Positions 10,717 to 21,488 of a stretch of DNA of 64,000 bases are shown here, piece by piece. Source of the stretch: Entamoeba histolytica HM-1:IMSS (Eukaryota; Evosea; Mastigamoebida; Endamoebidae). The notes under the pieces were generated by a model, which made no database searches, was not told where the DNA came from, and was given only the letters and a program-made list of their open reading frames with translations. A program made the position numbers and the translations under genes. The DNA is taken from NCBI RefSeq assembly GCF_000208925.1, contig NW_001914866.1:62001-126000 (forward strand), in the 5' to 3' direction. How positions within the stretch are numbered: position 1 is the first letter of the stretch; the number at the start of each line of letters is the position of its first letter.

Positions 10717-11542
10717 ATGGATGTATCACCAAGTGATGTTTGTTCAGTGAAATAAGGTTATAGTAGTAATGATACTTAGTCATAGAATTATGTAAAATAT
10801 ATTGAAACTGCAAGTCCTGAATTAGTCACAAAAATAAAAAAAGCTGAACATCTTCAATTAATGTTTGATGAAGATGAATTAGAAAATGAAATAAGAAATT
10901 GGAAAGCATTTGTTCGGTTTATGGAAGAAAACCAAAAAATTCTTCAACAAATTGGCCCTAAAATCAATATAATCCCTGGGTTTTGGTATACCGTTCTTCA
11001 CAATGCTGGACTCTTTGATTATTATGCAACAAATCCAACTGATGTGAAAATCTTACAATTCTTATATTCAATTTCTTGTCATTCATTTTCTTACCAAATT
11101 GTCCCTTATCCAGGTTCAACAAATAAAAAAACCCTCAGGGTAAGTTTTGTCCTTTCATTTACCTTTAAACCAAATCCTTACCTTCTCTATAACACCTTAA
11201 CTAAGAAGGTTACATACTTAGAAAGACATTTAAATAGACCACCAACCATCGTTAAGTTTGTTTATTTATTCTTTCAAATTTTGCTAGTATTAATTTATTA
11301 GCTCTGGAGTTTTTTTTAATGAAGGACAAGATCCACACAAAATCAATGGAGTTATTGTTGGGTCTTTCTTTGATTATTTTGTTCCATATAACATAAAAGA
11401 TTTTTATGAAGATGAAACAGAAGAAGAAACAATCAATAATATGCTTGAAAAAGATTTTACTGTTACAGAAACTTTGATCAGAACGATATTAAATAATTGT
11501 GTTGAATGTTATCAAAATAAAAGAGAGATTATTTTTGATTGA
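10717..11542 (+). CDS. NAP/SET-family nucleosome assembly protein (three exons)
   Basis: Reconstructed from splice signals. Exon 1 is 10717..10737, intron 10738..10785 (GTTTGT..TAG), exon 2 10786..11255, intron 11256..11301 (GTTTGT..TAG), exon 3 11302..11542. The total is 732 nt, 243 residues, and frame is kept across both joins. The middle carries the NAP signature: IPGFWYTVLHNAGLF, then a beta-rich segment ending FTFKPNPYL..NTLTKKV. After the second intron comes the equivalent of the SFF..F motif (VGSFFDYFVPY). NAP/SET proteins are histone chaperones acting in chromatin assembly. An acidic C-terminal tail, common in the family, is short here. The single-exon reading misses the N-terminal helix start and the last 79 residues. 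Confidence 0.82.
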
Positions 11543-11677
11543 TTCAGTTTTCATCTTATGACTTTTCGTTTAGTTATTTCATAATCTAGTTGTTCAATCT
11601 TTAAAAGTCTTTTCATTTGAGTTTTCTTTAATAAAGAAAAAGATTTAAACAACCCTCCTCATCTTAAAATTTATAAA

Positions 11678-12238
11678 ATGAACTTCATTTTTGGAACACT
11701 TCTTTTTATTGTGGCATTTGCTTCTTGTGATAATTGTAAGTCATGTGAAGACAAAAAATGTACTAACTGTAAAAGTGGGTTTATGATGTTAGGAGATAGT
11801 TGTGTTGATGGAAATACTGTTCTAGATCATTGTGAAGAATTTAATACTGACAAGTTTGGATGTAAAAAATGCGCTAGAGGCTATTCTCCTACTCTTCATG
11901 GACTTTGTTTAAGTTTGTCTCATACTATATATTTACATTACACAAAGTACTCAAACATTAATAGAATGTGAGCATTTGTTTGGTCCAGATTGTCTTGACT
12001 GTGATCAGACTAGATCAGATAAATGTACACAATGCAGAAATGGAGCTATCGTTACTCGGGAGGGGGCTTGTATTTGTTTGTTAATTTATTCTTTAAGATT
12101 GAATAAAATTTGAAAAAGAATGATATTTAAGAAATAGATTGCAGAAAATATTTTAGGCAATGTGCTGAGTGTGATGGAATGACAATGAGGTGTACCAAAT
12201 GTTCAAATGGAAGAAAACCAGATAATGGCTTTTGTTAA
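11678..12238 (+). CDS. Small secreted CXXC-rich protein (three exons)
   Basis: Exons 11678..11912, 11965..12075 and 12138..12238; introns 11913..11964 and 12076..12137 both start GTTTGT and end TAG. The total is 447 nt, 148 residues. An N-terminal signal peptide (about 1-17) is followed by repeated CxxC units such as CKSC, CTNC, CKKC, CLDC, CTQC, CAEC and CTKC, up to the final Cys. The pattern is the furin-like / CXXC repeat found in Entamoeba lectin intermediate subunits and transmembrane kinases. No membrane anchor is seen, so it is probably secreted. The choice of the first TAG in the second intron is fixed because the alternative site gives an early stop. Confidence 0.75.
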
Positions 12239-12295
12239 AGGACAGAAAAAAATAATTAAAAAGAATTGAATTCACAAAATGATTCAATGTTTCAT

Positions 12296-13315
12296 TTAAT
12301 ACCATTGTAAAGCAAAGAAACAACGAATAGAAAATTTATCAGGACTTACTTTACCTGTAAGAATAGTACTTTCAAAAGGATGAGAAGAAGTAAAGTTATT
12401 CGAAAAAGAAGCATCAATAAACGACTGATCATTAAGAGCAATAGTAAAAGCATTTTTTACTGAAAGGATAACATTTTTTGTAGGTGAGATTTGAATAAGA
12501 GAATCAGATGAAGGTAATGGTGTGAATTTAAGTGATAAAGAACCTTCAAAACCTTTCAATGAGAAAAGAGTAAATTGTGTTGAGCAAGACTCAGAGATAG
12601 ATGGAGTAAATATACCAAATAAATTACCAGTAGAATCAAGTATTAAAATCATACAATTTGAAATCGATGAAAGTAATGAAGAAATTTTTTCACATGATAA
12701 TTCATCAATATCACTTGAATAAATTAAATGATAGTCATTACATTCTGTCCATTTCATTAATGTTAATTGAACAGGACGTAATTTTTCTTTTAATCCCTCT
12801 TCAGCAAATTCAAGTAATTCATCCTTACATTCTCCCATTGCCTCTTTTCGGGCATTTGCTGTCATAGATTCATTATTTCTTTTTTCTTCTTCTTCACGTC
12901 TTAACCTTTCTTCTTCTTCTTTTTTTTTTCTTTCAAGATTCGTTATTGTTAAAACAACAGCAGCAGGTTTTTCTTCAACCTTTTTTTTTGTTAAATACTC
13001 TTCTTCTAAAGTAATATCAAACTTAATGTTTTTATTTGTTGTAACATCACAAAAGTCATCCAAATTAATACAAAATTTACCTAGGAAATCATCATCCCCA
13101 ATTCTGTCCCAATCAAAACACAATATTTCTAATGGCTGGTGATCTGAAACTACAGTAAATGTTTCTTCCCATTTAGGTTCACTTGTGTTATTGTCATGTT
13201 TTGTTTTATATTCTTTCCCATTATTAGTAAATACACAAAATGGATCACACCATCCAATAGGGTCTGCTTTTGGCCAATTCATTCCTTTAACAAAAGTAAT
13301 TTCAAACATATTCAT
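12296..13315 (-). CDS. C2-domain protein with coiled coil and TLDc-like C-terminus
   Basis: The start is the ATG at 13315 (a GTG lies just before it). Residues 1-105 form a C2 domain, with the Asp residues expected in its calcium-binding loops (DPIGWCDPF and DWDRIGDDD), so Ca2+-dependent membrane binding is likely. Residues about 125-150 are a charged coiled coil (KKKEEEERLRREEEEK). The C-terminal 150 residues (about 185-339) are beta-rich and resemble a TLDc domain: LIYSSDID, a LILDSTGNLFGIF strand pair and a final FALQW strand. The C2 call is firm; the TLDc call is moderate. It is 57 bp from the end of the CXXC gene, convergent. Confidence 0.8.
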   Translation of the reverse strand: MNMFEITFVKGMNWPKADPIGWCDPFCVFTNNGKEYKTKHDNNTSEPKWEETFTVVSDHQPLEILCFDWDRIGDDDFLGKFCINLDDFCDVTTNKNIKFDITLEEEYLTKKKVEEKPAAVVLTITNLERKKKEEEERLRREEEEKRNNESMTANARKEAMGECKDELLEFAEEGLKEKLRPVQLTLMKWTECNDYHLIYSSDIDELSCEKISSLLSSISNCMILILDSTGNLFGIFTPSISESCSTQFTLFSLKGFEGSLSLKFTPLPSSDSLIQISPTKNVILSVKNAFTIALNDQSFIDASFSNNFTSSHPFESTILTGKVSPDKFSIRCFFALQWY

Positions 13316-13318
13316 CAC

Positions 13319-16300
13319 TTAAAACTAATAAATTAAAATTTAAGTTCTTTTTTATAAGATCTAATACAATCAAATGTATTAAATCATTACAGAAGTTTAA
13401 CTGACAAAGGGAATTTAAGTAGATAATGAATTGTTAAATAGTTCCAATATAAATATTGTTCATATACTAAATTATAAAGTGTATGGTATTAATCATTATT
13501 AAATTATTAAATTTAATATTCTTTTAAGATTTATTTGTTCATTACAACATACAATGAAAATCACTTAGAAATAATTATTCACTAACAAAAAGATTTAGAT
13601 GACATTACAATGAATATATTCATAGTAATTATCAAACAAATAATAGACTGAAATAAAAATAATTTCAATAATAACTATAATAAATGAACTAATCAATAAA
13701 GAAATAGTAATAATGATGTAAAAACAAGGTACTATAATTGCAATGTAAATAATGATAAAAGACGTAATGAATAAGAATATGAAATATCAAATGAAGTAAT
13801 GTGGAAACAGTTGATGTGAAATACAGAGATAGAGAATTATGTCATGAACAATATATTCATTGAATAATGATAGAAATAATCGCAAAAAAAAATAAAATGA
13901 TGTGGAAGAATCAATATCTACTGAAAATTTATTTCATAACTTTTTATTTATAATATTCACTCTTTTTATTAAAAAAATAAAATAGTTGTGTTTCATAAAC
14001 ATCAAATACAAAAAAAATGTTTGTGATATGATAATTTTATATAAGAGATACAATTTATTGCATAATGAAATACCAAAATTAAAAGGTTATAATTTTCATA
14101 TAAACAGTTTTTTCTATCTTTAATTAGATGTAATTTTATTTTAAATACAAAAAATATTATACTAATTAATTAGTATTTACAATATTTATAAATAATATAA
14201 CTTTTAAATTATTTTTTGAAGTATTGTTTCCAATTAAGATTTAATAAATTTGTATTATTCTGAATGTAATTTTACATGATATATATCAATTTATTGTCAT
14301 AACAATAGAAATATGAACTGAAATGATACAAATAATATATTACTGTTTATTTTATTTTCAAATAATAAATGGTTATACATATTCTATATAAATTTAATCA
14401 AATAAAATTATGAAAACACATATATCTATTAAATTAATAATATACTTTACAAAAAATAGATAAGTAGATTCAGCAATGAAAAAAAAAACATTAAGTCATC
14501 CGTGTGTAATACTTCAGAATAAATTTATTAAATAACATATTATCTATTCATTAATTTGCTTGATTAAACTAAACTTAATACTTTTTATACTATTTTTTGT
14601 TGAATTTGAATTGTCAAACAAAATTATAAAATAAATACAAAATACTTGATAAGAAAAGTTCAATAAACACATTTAATTAATCTTTAAATATTCATTTTGT
14701 TTTTCATTGATCCATTTTTAATTTGTCATTACTAAGTTGAGGTTATATCATTTTTATTATACATTTTTATTATTCTATTATCAAATTAATGTATTTTTAT
14801 CATTTTTAGTCATTTTACTAAATTTCATTATAATGCACCAAATGATTCTAAAATGTTTAATAGTCATTTTATTTGTCTTATAATTATTTTTTCAAACTAA
14901 CATTGTTTGCTTTTGTTTTATTTAAATATCAATTACCATTCTTTTCCATCATAAACATTATGTTATTGTAGTTTATATTCTTTCTTCAATCTTGAAATTC
15001 ATTAATATTTTCTTATTTTTTTTCAGGATTTAGTGCATCTTTGGTTATTTATACAAATTTGTTAGTCTAAAATATATAGATACAGTTTTGTTTTTAGTTC
15101 TTTAAATCAAATACTTCTTTCTTATTGAATTAACTTATTTTCTTTCATTATTGTTTGTTTTTAGTGATTTTGTATTTTATAATAACTCTTTATAAACAAT
15201 TTAACTTTTCTATATTTTTTTTTTAAAAATCTAATATTTTTTTTAAGTTCTTCCTTCTATACTGGTTATTCGTTCTAGTCAATTTTATGCTATATTTTAA
15301 CTTATTATTGATATTTTGAAAGTTATTTCTTTTTTTATAGTTTAAGCTATTTTTTTGATTCGAAGATGATACGTTAAACACATGAGTCTTAAAATAAATC
15401 AATGCTTCAAATTTCCAGTTATAGTTTGGTTGTAGTTTTGTATTTGGTTAGAAAATATATTACTCAATATGGTAAATATGATAGTTATTGGTGATAGTAG
15501 AATATCTTTATGATAATAAAAGAGTATGTATTTGTAAAAGTTAGTACTCTTGATTTATTAAGATGAAAGTGTTTTTGTTAATATTGATATTATCAAAGAC
15601 AAAATGATAATCATATAATAAATGAAATTAGTCATAAAAGAATACAATGATAAATGTATATTCTTTTATAATAAAATAAAAAAAATAAAGAATGAGGAAA
15701 TTTAATATATATTATAAATCAGAAATGAAGTTAAATGAATAATAATTACGTTAATAAAGTTTGAAATAACTTTAATTCAATGTAAATAAATGAAGAGTTA
15801 ATGAATAAACATTAAATCACGAAGATGTGATTTGTCTCTAGTGAAAAAGGAACAATAAAAAATAGAAGTAATAATATTTAATTATCTACCTTTTATTTGC
15901 TCTATTATTAGTTTTTAGTATATTTATTTTCGTTCTTATGAATGTATTTAGAAGCTAGATGATACGGTTTTATCAATATTATTTAAAATGCTTATAATGA
16001 ATAACAAACTTATATAAAGAAATGAAAAATAAAAAAAAGAAATATTCTATAAATTGAAACAAATGATAAACCAAAAAGACTCAACACCAAAATATAACAA
16101 AATAAATAACAATTCACATTAAAACAAATAATTAATAAAATAATTATTATTTAACATTTCTTCTCTTTTTTTTTTAATTATAGTTTTTATAACCTATTAT
16201 GTTTCGAGATGAGTTAATTGAAGGCAAATATATTAAGACTCAAAAACAATTATAAATGAATATGTTTATCATTTCAACTTCAACAGAAATTAATACCTAC

Positions 16301-16902
16301 TAATAAACATATTATAACCTTTTCTTTTAATAACTGAAAGAAAATAAAGAAAAAGAGAATGAGCACAATACTAAAATAACCTATAGGTTTATATTATAAA
16401 ACTATAAATGTGAGGACATTATGGTTGAACCACAAAAATTATGTGGATAATATAATATCATATAAAAACCAATTTATATAATAAAATTACTCTTCAACAT
16501 GAAAAGCTTATAATTTTTAGTATATTCCATTTTTTTTATTTGAATTAAGTTTTACTTTGTCTATAATTTTTCAATGGTGTTAGTTATTGAAAAAAAAGTC
16601 TCTCAACTTTTTTTGTAAAGTTTATAATACTAATATGGTTTTAAGATAAAATGGGAAATTACGATTTATTCCAAATGAAGAAAAACAAATAAGTCTTAAT
16701 ATTAATGTAAAAAAGAGGAAAAAATATAAATACTCTTCAAAAAATAACAAGAAATAAATTACGTGTCAGAAAATAGCCAATCAGTAAATTATTACGTCAT
16801 GTAATTATTAATAACAACTTACTAAATAAACTCTTAAGATAAAATATAAGAAATATCTTTGCTTAAAACTTGATCTTTATTATTTTAACATAAAACTACT
16901 AA
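13319..16902. other. 3.6-kb gene-poor AT-rich block
   Basis: No ORF above about 60 codons with coding character on either strand, and no tRNA or rRNA. Composition is patchy. Roughly 13.6-13.9 kb and 15.5-15.9 kb are purine-rich on the + strand, while 14.7-15.35 kb is strongly T-rich. I could not align any part with the LINE or SINE copies here. The last 170 bp presumably hold the promoter of the 16903 gene. Confidence 0.5.
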
Positions 16903-18114
16903 ATGCGATTAACCAACCTTAGTATTTTATTGCTGATTTTTTTTATGACATGCATTTTCTTAGTCATGGAACCAAAGATATTCTCCTTATTAATAAGTCC
17001 AAATTCCAAAATGATTAAGAAAGATAACTTTACTCAAAACATTGAATTAAAAAATAAAACAGTGGAAATCAAAGAAGAAGAAGAAGAAGTGGAGGAGGAA
17101 GTGGAGGAACCAATAGAAATTAACTACATTCCACCTAAATTTACTTTTACTGAAGAAGAATTAAAAAACCATCCAGCTCAAAATCCTAGACTAATAAGGT
17201 CTTCTTATCCTGGAGTTAGCAATATTCGATTAAATTATGAAGGTAAATGTGGTGAACACTTCAAATATCCACCACATACCACACGAGATATTGTTTTTGG
17301 TGCTTTTGAAGAATATAGTAACAATTCTCCTGAACAAGTAATATTCAGAGAAAAAATAGCTAGAACATTAGAAATTACTAGGACAACATTATCAAAAGCT
17401 AAGTTTGTTGTATGTTATAAGGGAAATCTTAGTGGAGCAATGGAAAAATTATTTAAATATTATAATGTTGAACTAATTAAAGCACCAGCAAAATATGATC
17501 ATTTTCATATTGCTAATGCAAGATTCTTTTTATTCTATGATTATATGATGAAACATCGTTCAGAGATTGATAGAGTTTTAATGATTGATCTTAAAGATAT
17601 TTATGTTTTTGCTGATATTTTTGCAGCAGTAGATCCAAATCAATGGGTTATGATGAGTGAATGTTTTGACCATAGATTTTGTCTTCATTTAGGAGAAGGT
17701 CAATGGCATAATGAAAAATTGAGAGAGTTTTATGGAAATCCACCATTACGAGAGTGGAGAAAATTAAATGTTGTAGAAATTAATAGTGGATTGCATATTG
17801 GAAATATAAATAAAGCAATTGAGTTCTGTGAATATTACATTTCTAACTTTGATATAAAATATTGTGATAGATGGGCGTATGAACAACAAATGACTAATGT
17901 AATTATATGGACAAAACCCAATAAAATTAATGCTGTTGTAATAGACAAATGTGATCAGCTTATGTGTTTCCCTGCAGGATTACCAGCAATCTTTTCATTT
18001 TCAAATTCAAACTCTATTCGTTATGCTAAAGATGGATGTTCACCAATTGTTCTTCACAAAGGATTACCACCACTTTGGGAAAGATTTTATAATTTTGAAA
18101 ATAAAATAAATTAA
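16903..18114 (+). CDS. Type II membrane glycosyltransferase-like protein, 403 aa
   Basis: The N-terminus has a short basic start and one hydrophobic segment (about 6-30), a signal anchor. An acidic stem follows (runs of E and V, about 52-70), then a globular domain from about residue 95. This is the layout of a Golgi glycosyltransferase. In the domain, VLMIDLKDIYVFADIF (about 222-237) has the context of a DXD-type metal site read as DLKD. Later NSGLHIGN and IVLHKG (near the end) resemble GT-A acceptor and His motifs. I do not assign a CAZy family. A short tail follows and the stop is 89 bp from the convergent kinase gene. Substrate unknown. Confidence 0.65.
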   Translation: MRLTNLSILLLIFFMTCIFLVMEPKIFSLLISPNSKMIKKDNFTQNIELKNKTVEIKEEEEEVEEEVEEPIEINYIPPKFTFTEEELKNHPAQNPRLIRSSYPGVSNIRLNYEGKCGEHFKYPPHTTRDIVFGAFEEYSNNSPEQVIFREKIARTLEITRTTLSKAKFVVCYKGNLSGAMEKLFKYYNVELIKAPAKYDHFHIANARFFLFYDYMMKHRSEIDRVLMIDLKDIYVFADIFAAVDPNQWVMMSECFDHRFCLHLGEGQWHNEKLREFYGNPPLREWRKLNVVEINSGLHIGNINKAIEFCEYYISNFDIKYCDRWAYEQQMTNVIIWTKPNKINAVVIDKCDQLMCFPAGLPAIFSFSNSNSIRYAKDGCSPIVLHKGLPPLWERFYNFENKIN

Positions 18115-18205
18115 TTGCAAACAAATATTAATTATAATTATTAATAATTGATTTGATAGTCAAAAATCATTTCATTTTTAAAAATTCAAAAATGAAAGAA
18201 AAGAA

Positions 18206-19609
18206 TTAATTTGTTTTAGTATTTTCATGTGAGGTAAATATTTGTTCTAAAGTAACACCACTGTGTGAAACTTTCTTTTTATTTGGATTACATACATTTA
18301 AAAATCCTTTGTATGTATATCCAACAAATGCAAGATTCTTTGTATCTTGAGGTGATATTTTAGCGTCAAAACTTTCTTCTTCTTCAAAGTCTTCAAAATT
18401 ACTTGTATCAAACATAGAGCTTAGTTTGGGAAGATAAGGAGGTGTATTTTTCTCAACACAACTAAAATCAAATCCTTTAAAGAATGGATGTGCTTTAATT
18501 TCTTCAATAGAACTATATCTTTTATTGACAGGACAAATAAGATGATGAATAAGGTCTTTAACTTCATCACTTAAATCTAATCTTGATGGAAATTTATAAG
18601 ATTCTGGATAATTAACAATCTTTAAACACGTTTGTACTGCATCATCACTTAAAAATGGTGGAAATCCACATACCATTTCAAATAAAATACATCCAATACT
18701 CCAATAATCACATTCTTTACCATATCCTACTCGTTCAAATACTTCTGGTGCAGTATAGTCAGGTGTTCCTACAACAGAATATACTAAATCACGAGAACGA
18801 TGTTTATAATCATGCATTTGTTTCATAGTAGTTACACCAAGGTCTACTTTTATTTGTTCTTTTTGTGCTTTTTCAATAAGACTTTTTAATGTAATAGAAG
18901 TATCAATTCTATGAAATCCAGTACAAAGTCCAAAATCAGTTAATTTAATATGACCATCATATCCAATCAATATATTGTCTGGTTTAATATCTCTATGAAT
19001 ATAACTCAGTTTGTGAATTGAGTCTATAGCAAGGAATAACTCTGCAATATAAAATCTTGCCATTTCCTCTGTAAAGATATCTTCTTTAATTAATAATGAC
19101 ATCATATCTCCTCCTCCTAAATATTCCATTACAATATATAAATATTCTTCGTCTTGAAATGAATAATACATTTTAACTACCCAATCATTTGTAAAATGTG
19201 TTTGTGCCAATATATCTCTTTCAGCCCTAACGTGTTCAATTTGTTTTCTTTCAATCATATCTTTCTTTTTCATTAATTTCATGGCATATACTTCATTTGA
19301 TCCTTTTCTAACAACAAGTTTAACTTCTCCAAATCCACCTCTTCCAATAACTTTGATAGTTTCAAAATCTTTAGGTGATAATTTTGCTCTCATAAATCTC
19401 ATATACTCACTTTCTTTTTCATTTAATTCCTCTCTCAATTCATTTTTATCTTTTTCACTTAAATTTGAATTCTTTAGATAATTCTCTAATATTTCTTTTC
19501 TATTTTTTCTTTCTTCAAGATATTGTGTTTGTTGTTCTCTTTGTGCAACAATTTTCATCTTTGCTTCTAAACTAGCATCAAGTGTGTGTTGAGATGGCGT
19601 TATACTCAT
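18206..19609 (-). CDS. NDR/LATS-family AGC protein kinase
   Basis: 467 residues. An N-terminal helical segment (about 15-80) corresponds to the MOB-binding region of NDR kinases. The kinase domain starts near residue 83 with GRGGFGEV, the lysine in YAMKLMKKKDM, catalytic HRDIKPDN, DFGLC, and the activation loop VYSVVGTPDYTAPE. The basic insert between DFG and APE, typical of NDR kinases, is present. The C-terminal hydrophobic motif FVGYTYKGF holds the Thr phosphorylated by Ste20-type kinases. All catalytic residues are intact. NDR kinases act in Hippo/SIN-like control of cell morphology and division. Single exon. Downstream it converges on the glycosyltransferase-like gene. Confidence 0.93.
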   Translation of the reverse strand: MSITPSQHTLDASLEAKMKIVAQREQQTQYLEERKNRKEILENYLKNSNLSEKDKNELREELNEKESEYMRFMRAKLSPKDFETIKVIGRGGFGEVKLVVRKGSNEVYAMKLMKKKDMIERKQIEHVRAERDILAQTHFTNDWVVKMYYSFQDEEYLYIVMEYLGGGDMMSLLIKEDIFTEEMARFYIAELFLAIDSIHKLSYIHRDIKPDNILIGYDGHIKLTDFGLCTGFHRIDTSITLKSLIEKAQKEQIKVDLGVTTMKQMHDYKHRSRDLVYSVVGTPDYTAPEVFERVGYGKECDYWSIGCILFEMVCGFPPFLSDDAVQTCLKIVNYPESYKFPSRLDLSDEVKDLIHHLICPVNKRYSSIEEIKAHPFFKGFDFSCVEKNTPPYLPKLSSMFDTSNFEDFEEEESFDAKISPQDTKNLAFVGYTYKGFLNVCNPNKKKVSHSGVTLEQIFTSHENTKTN

Positions 19610-19764
19610 TTTATTTTTTTCATTTTTTCAAAGTTCTTTTAACTTTTTTTATTTATTATTTTTTAATATTTTTTGTTTTATAAGTTTATTTTTTTGTTAT
19701 TATTCTTGTTAAACGAATTTGTTAGTTTAATTTGTCAAAGAAAACAAAAATGAAAAGACTTGTT

Positions 19765-21189
19765 TTAATTCTTTTTTTCCTTTGGAAGTTGACAGAATGA
19801 ATGGTACAACGGTCCAGTACCTTTCATGATATCCCTTCTAACATCAAGACATCTTAAATAATTTGCACGAACTTCATGACTTTCTTTGTCAACAACACTC
19901 TCTTTACTCCAAAGCCTTTCTGCAATAGCAGAATATCTCTGGAAAACTCTGTCAAAGAAGTTTTGTTCATCAGTACTTTCTCCCCATGAGCAGCCTTCAC
20001 CTCCTAATACATTTTCCTTTTCTGATGATGAAAGTGATTTAACAGGATCATTGTCATACATATCTCTATTAGTCCATACCCACATCGAATGGGTATTAAC
20101 ACAAGTGCTAGAATCATAACTATTACATAATGGCATTTGTTTATCTAAATAAAATCCTGCGGAAAAGATTGCTTTATAACCAGAATTAACAACTTGTTGA
20201 AGTAATCGAATATCATCCCATACTTGAATAATAGTATTTTTATCATCATTTCCTTTTTTAAATACTTCTTCCCATACAACTGGATGTTTACCATTATGAA
20301 TTACCTGTTCTTGTGCATATTTATTAAAATATCCCTCTAACTCTGTAAGAGAATTGAGTCCTTTTGATTTCATGAATTTTTGAATGTCACTATATTCCTT
20401 TGACTTTGACCATCCACTTGTCCATACTTCATCACCTCCAACATGGACATAATCAGTACCAAATGTATCGGATAATTCCTTCATTAATGCGTCAATGATT
20501 GGGAATGTATTTGGATTAGCTGGATTTAATGAAAGGACATTCTCTCCATATCTCATTGATGTACTAACAATATAATCCCAACAATTAGCAACTACACCTG
20601 GATATCCAAGATTCCATGATGCTGTATGTGCAGGTGTGTCAATTTCTCCATAAACAATAACACCTCTATTAGCACCATATTGTGCTAATTCTCTAAGAAA
20701 AGATTGTGTGAGAACAAAACTTTCGTCATACATTCCTTTTTGATGTAACAATGGATATTTCTTTGACTCAAAGACAAATGTTTGTGCATCACTTAAATGA
20801 ATATGCAAAACATTTGCTTTAACTGATGCTAATGTATCAATAATTCTTTTAAACATTAAAGGAGATAATGGATTTCTTGAAGGATCTACCATTAATCCTC
20901 TCCATTTAAATCTTGGTGCATCACTTATTTTAATTGGTAATTGTGAAATTACAAATTTGTTTGATGAAATTCTAATTAATTGAAGTAATGTTTCAAATGC
21001 ATGACGTGCACCATATACTGTAACTGCTTTAATGGAAATACTATTAGTAGTAACTTCAAGAATATAACTTTCATCAAATCCAATTTGTAATTTTGGCATA
21101 GGATTTGAAGAAGATAACTCTACAACAACATCAGTTATAACACTTGAAACTGATGGAGTTATTCTTGGTAAATCTATCTCTTTAAACAA
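19765..21189 (-). CDS. Beta-N-acetylhexosaminidase (GH20), 5' end incomplete or decayed
   Basis: The open frame holds a GH20 domain. [13 protein letters not shown] marks the start of the barrel, HVGGDEVW contains the catalytic Asp-Glu pair (about residue 254), and WEEV and [12 protein letters not shown] follow, ending with a typical SAIAERLWS. Such enzymes remove terminal GlcNAc/GalNAc and are lysosomal or secreted. The 5' end is odd. The frame reaches back only to a TAA at 21219-21217 and has no ATG before the barrel's N-terminal domain; the codon at 21189 is TTG. Beyond that TAA the same frame reads FPLQQ and leads back to an ATG, but without a convincing signal peptide. A C-to-T change (CAA to TAA), a frameshift or an assembly error would explain this. 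Confidence 0.8.
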   Translation of the reverse strand: MFKEIDLPRITPSVSSVITDVVVELSSSNPMPKLQIGFDESYILEVTTNSISIKAVTVYGARHAFETLLQLIRISSNKFVISQLPIKISDAPRFKWRGLMVDPSRNPLSPLMFKRIIDTLASVKANVLHIHLSDAQTFVFESKKYPLLHQKGMYDESFVLTQSFLRELAQYGANRGVIVYGEIDTPAHTASWNLGYPGVVANCWDYIVSTSMRYGENVLSLNPANPNTFPIIDALMKELSDTFGTDYVHVGGDEVWTSGWSKSKEYSDIQKFMKSKGLNSLTELEGYFNKYAQEQVIHNGKHPVVWEEVFKKGNDDKNTIIQVWDDIRLLQQVVNSGYKAIFSAGFYLDKQMPLCNSYDSSTCVNTHSMWVWTNRDMYDNDPVKSLSSSEKENVLGGEGCSWGESTDEQNFFDRVFQRYSAIAERLWSKESVVDKESHEVRANYLRCLDVRRDIMKGTGPLYHSFCQLPKEKKN

Positions 21190-21488
21190 TGATACTTTAA
21201 AATCTTGTAAACCTGTTTATTGTTGTAAAGGGAATGAAATGGTATGGTTGAAGTTTGATTTAAGAAAGTTAATGCAATAGCTCATGGTGACTTCAATTGA
21301 AATGATACTGAGCCAATTGATTTTTGACATTCAAACCATTCCAGCAAAGACTGTAGAGATAAATATAATAAAAAAGAATATATGCCTAACCTTTAAAACA
21401 AGAAAAGATATAAAAGAAGATGACAAGATAGTCATAAAAATGAAAAATAAAAAACAGTTAAAGATGATTTTTATTTAAAATAACAAAG

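Noticed and set aside
21284..21478. 64-codon plus-strand ORF between the hexosaminidase and HD genes
   Set aside because: No family features, a stop just upstream in the same frame, and it overlaps the suspected 5' end of the hexosaminidase on the other strand. It is more likely chance.
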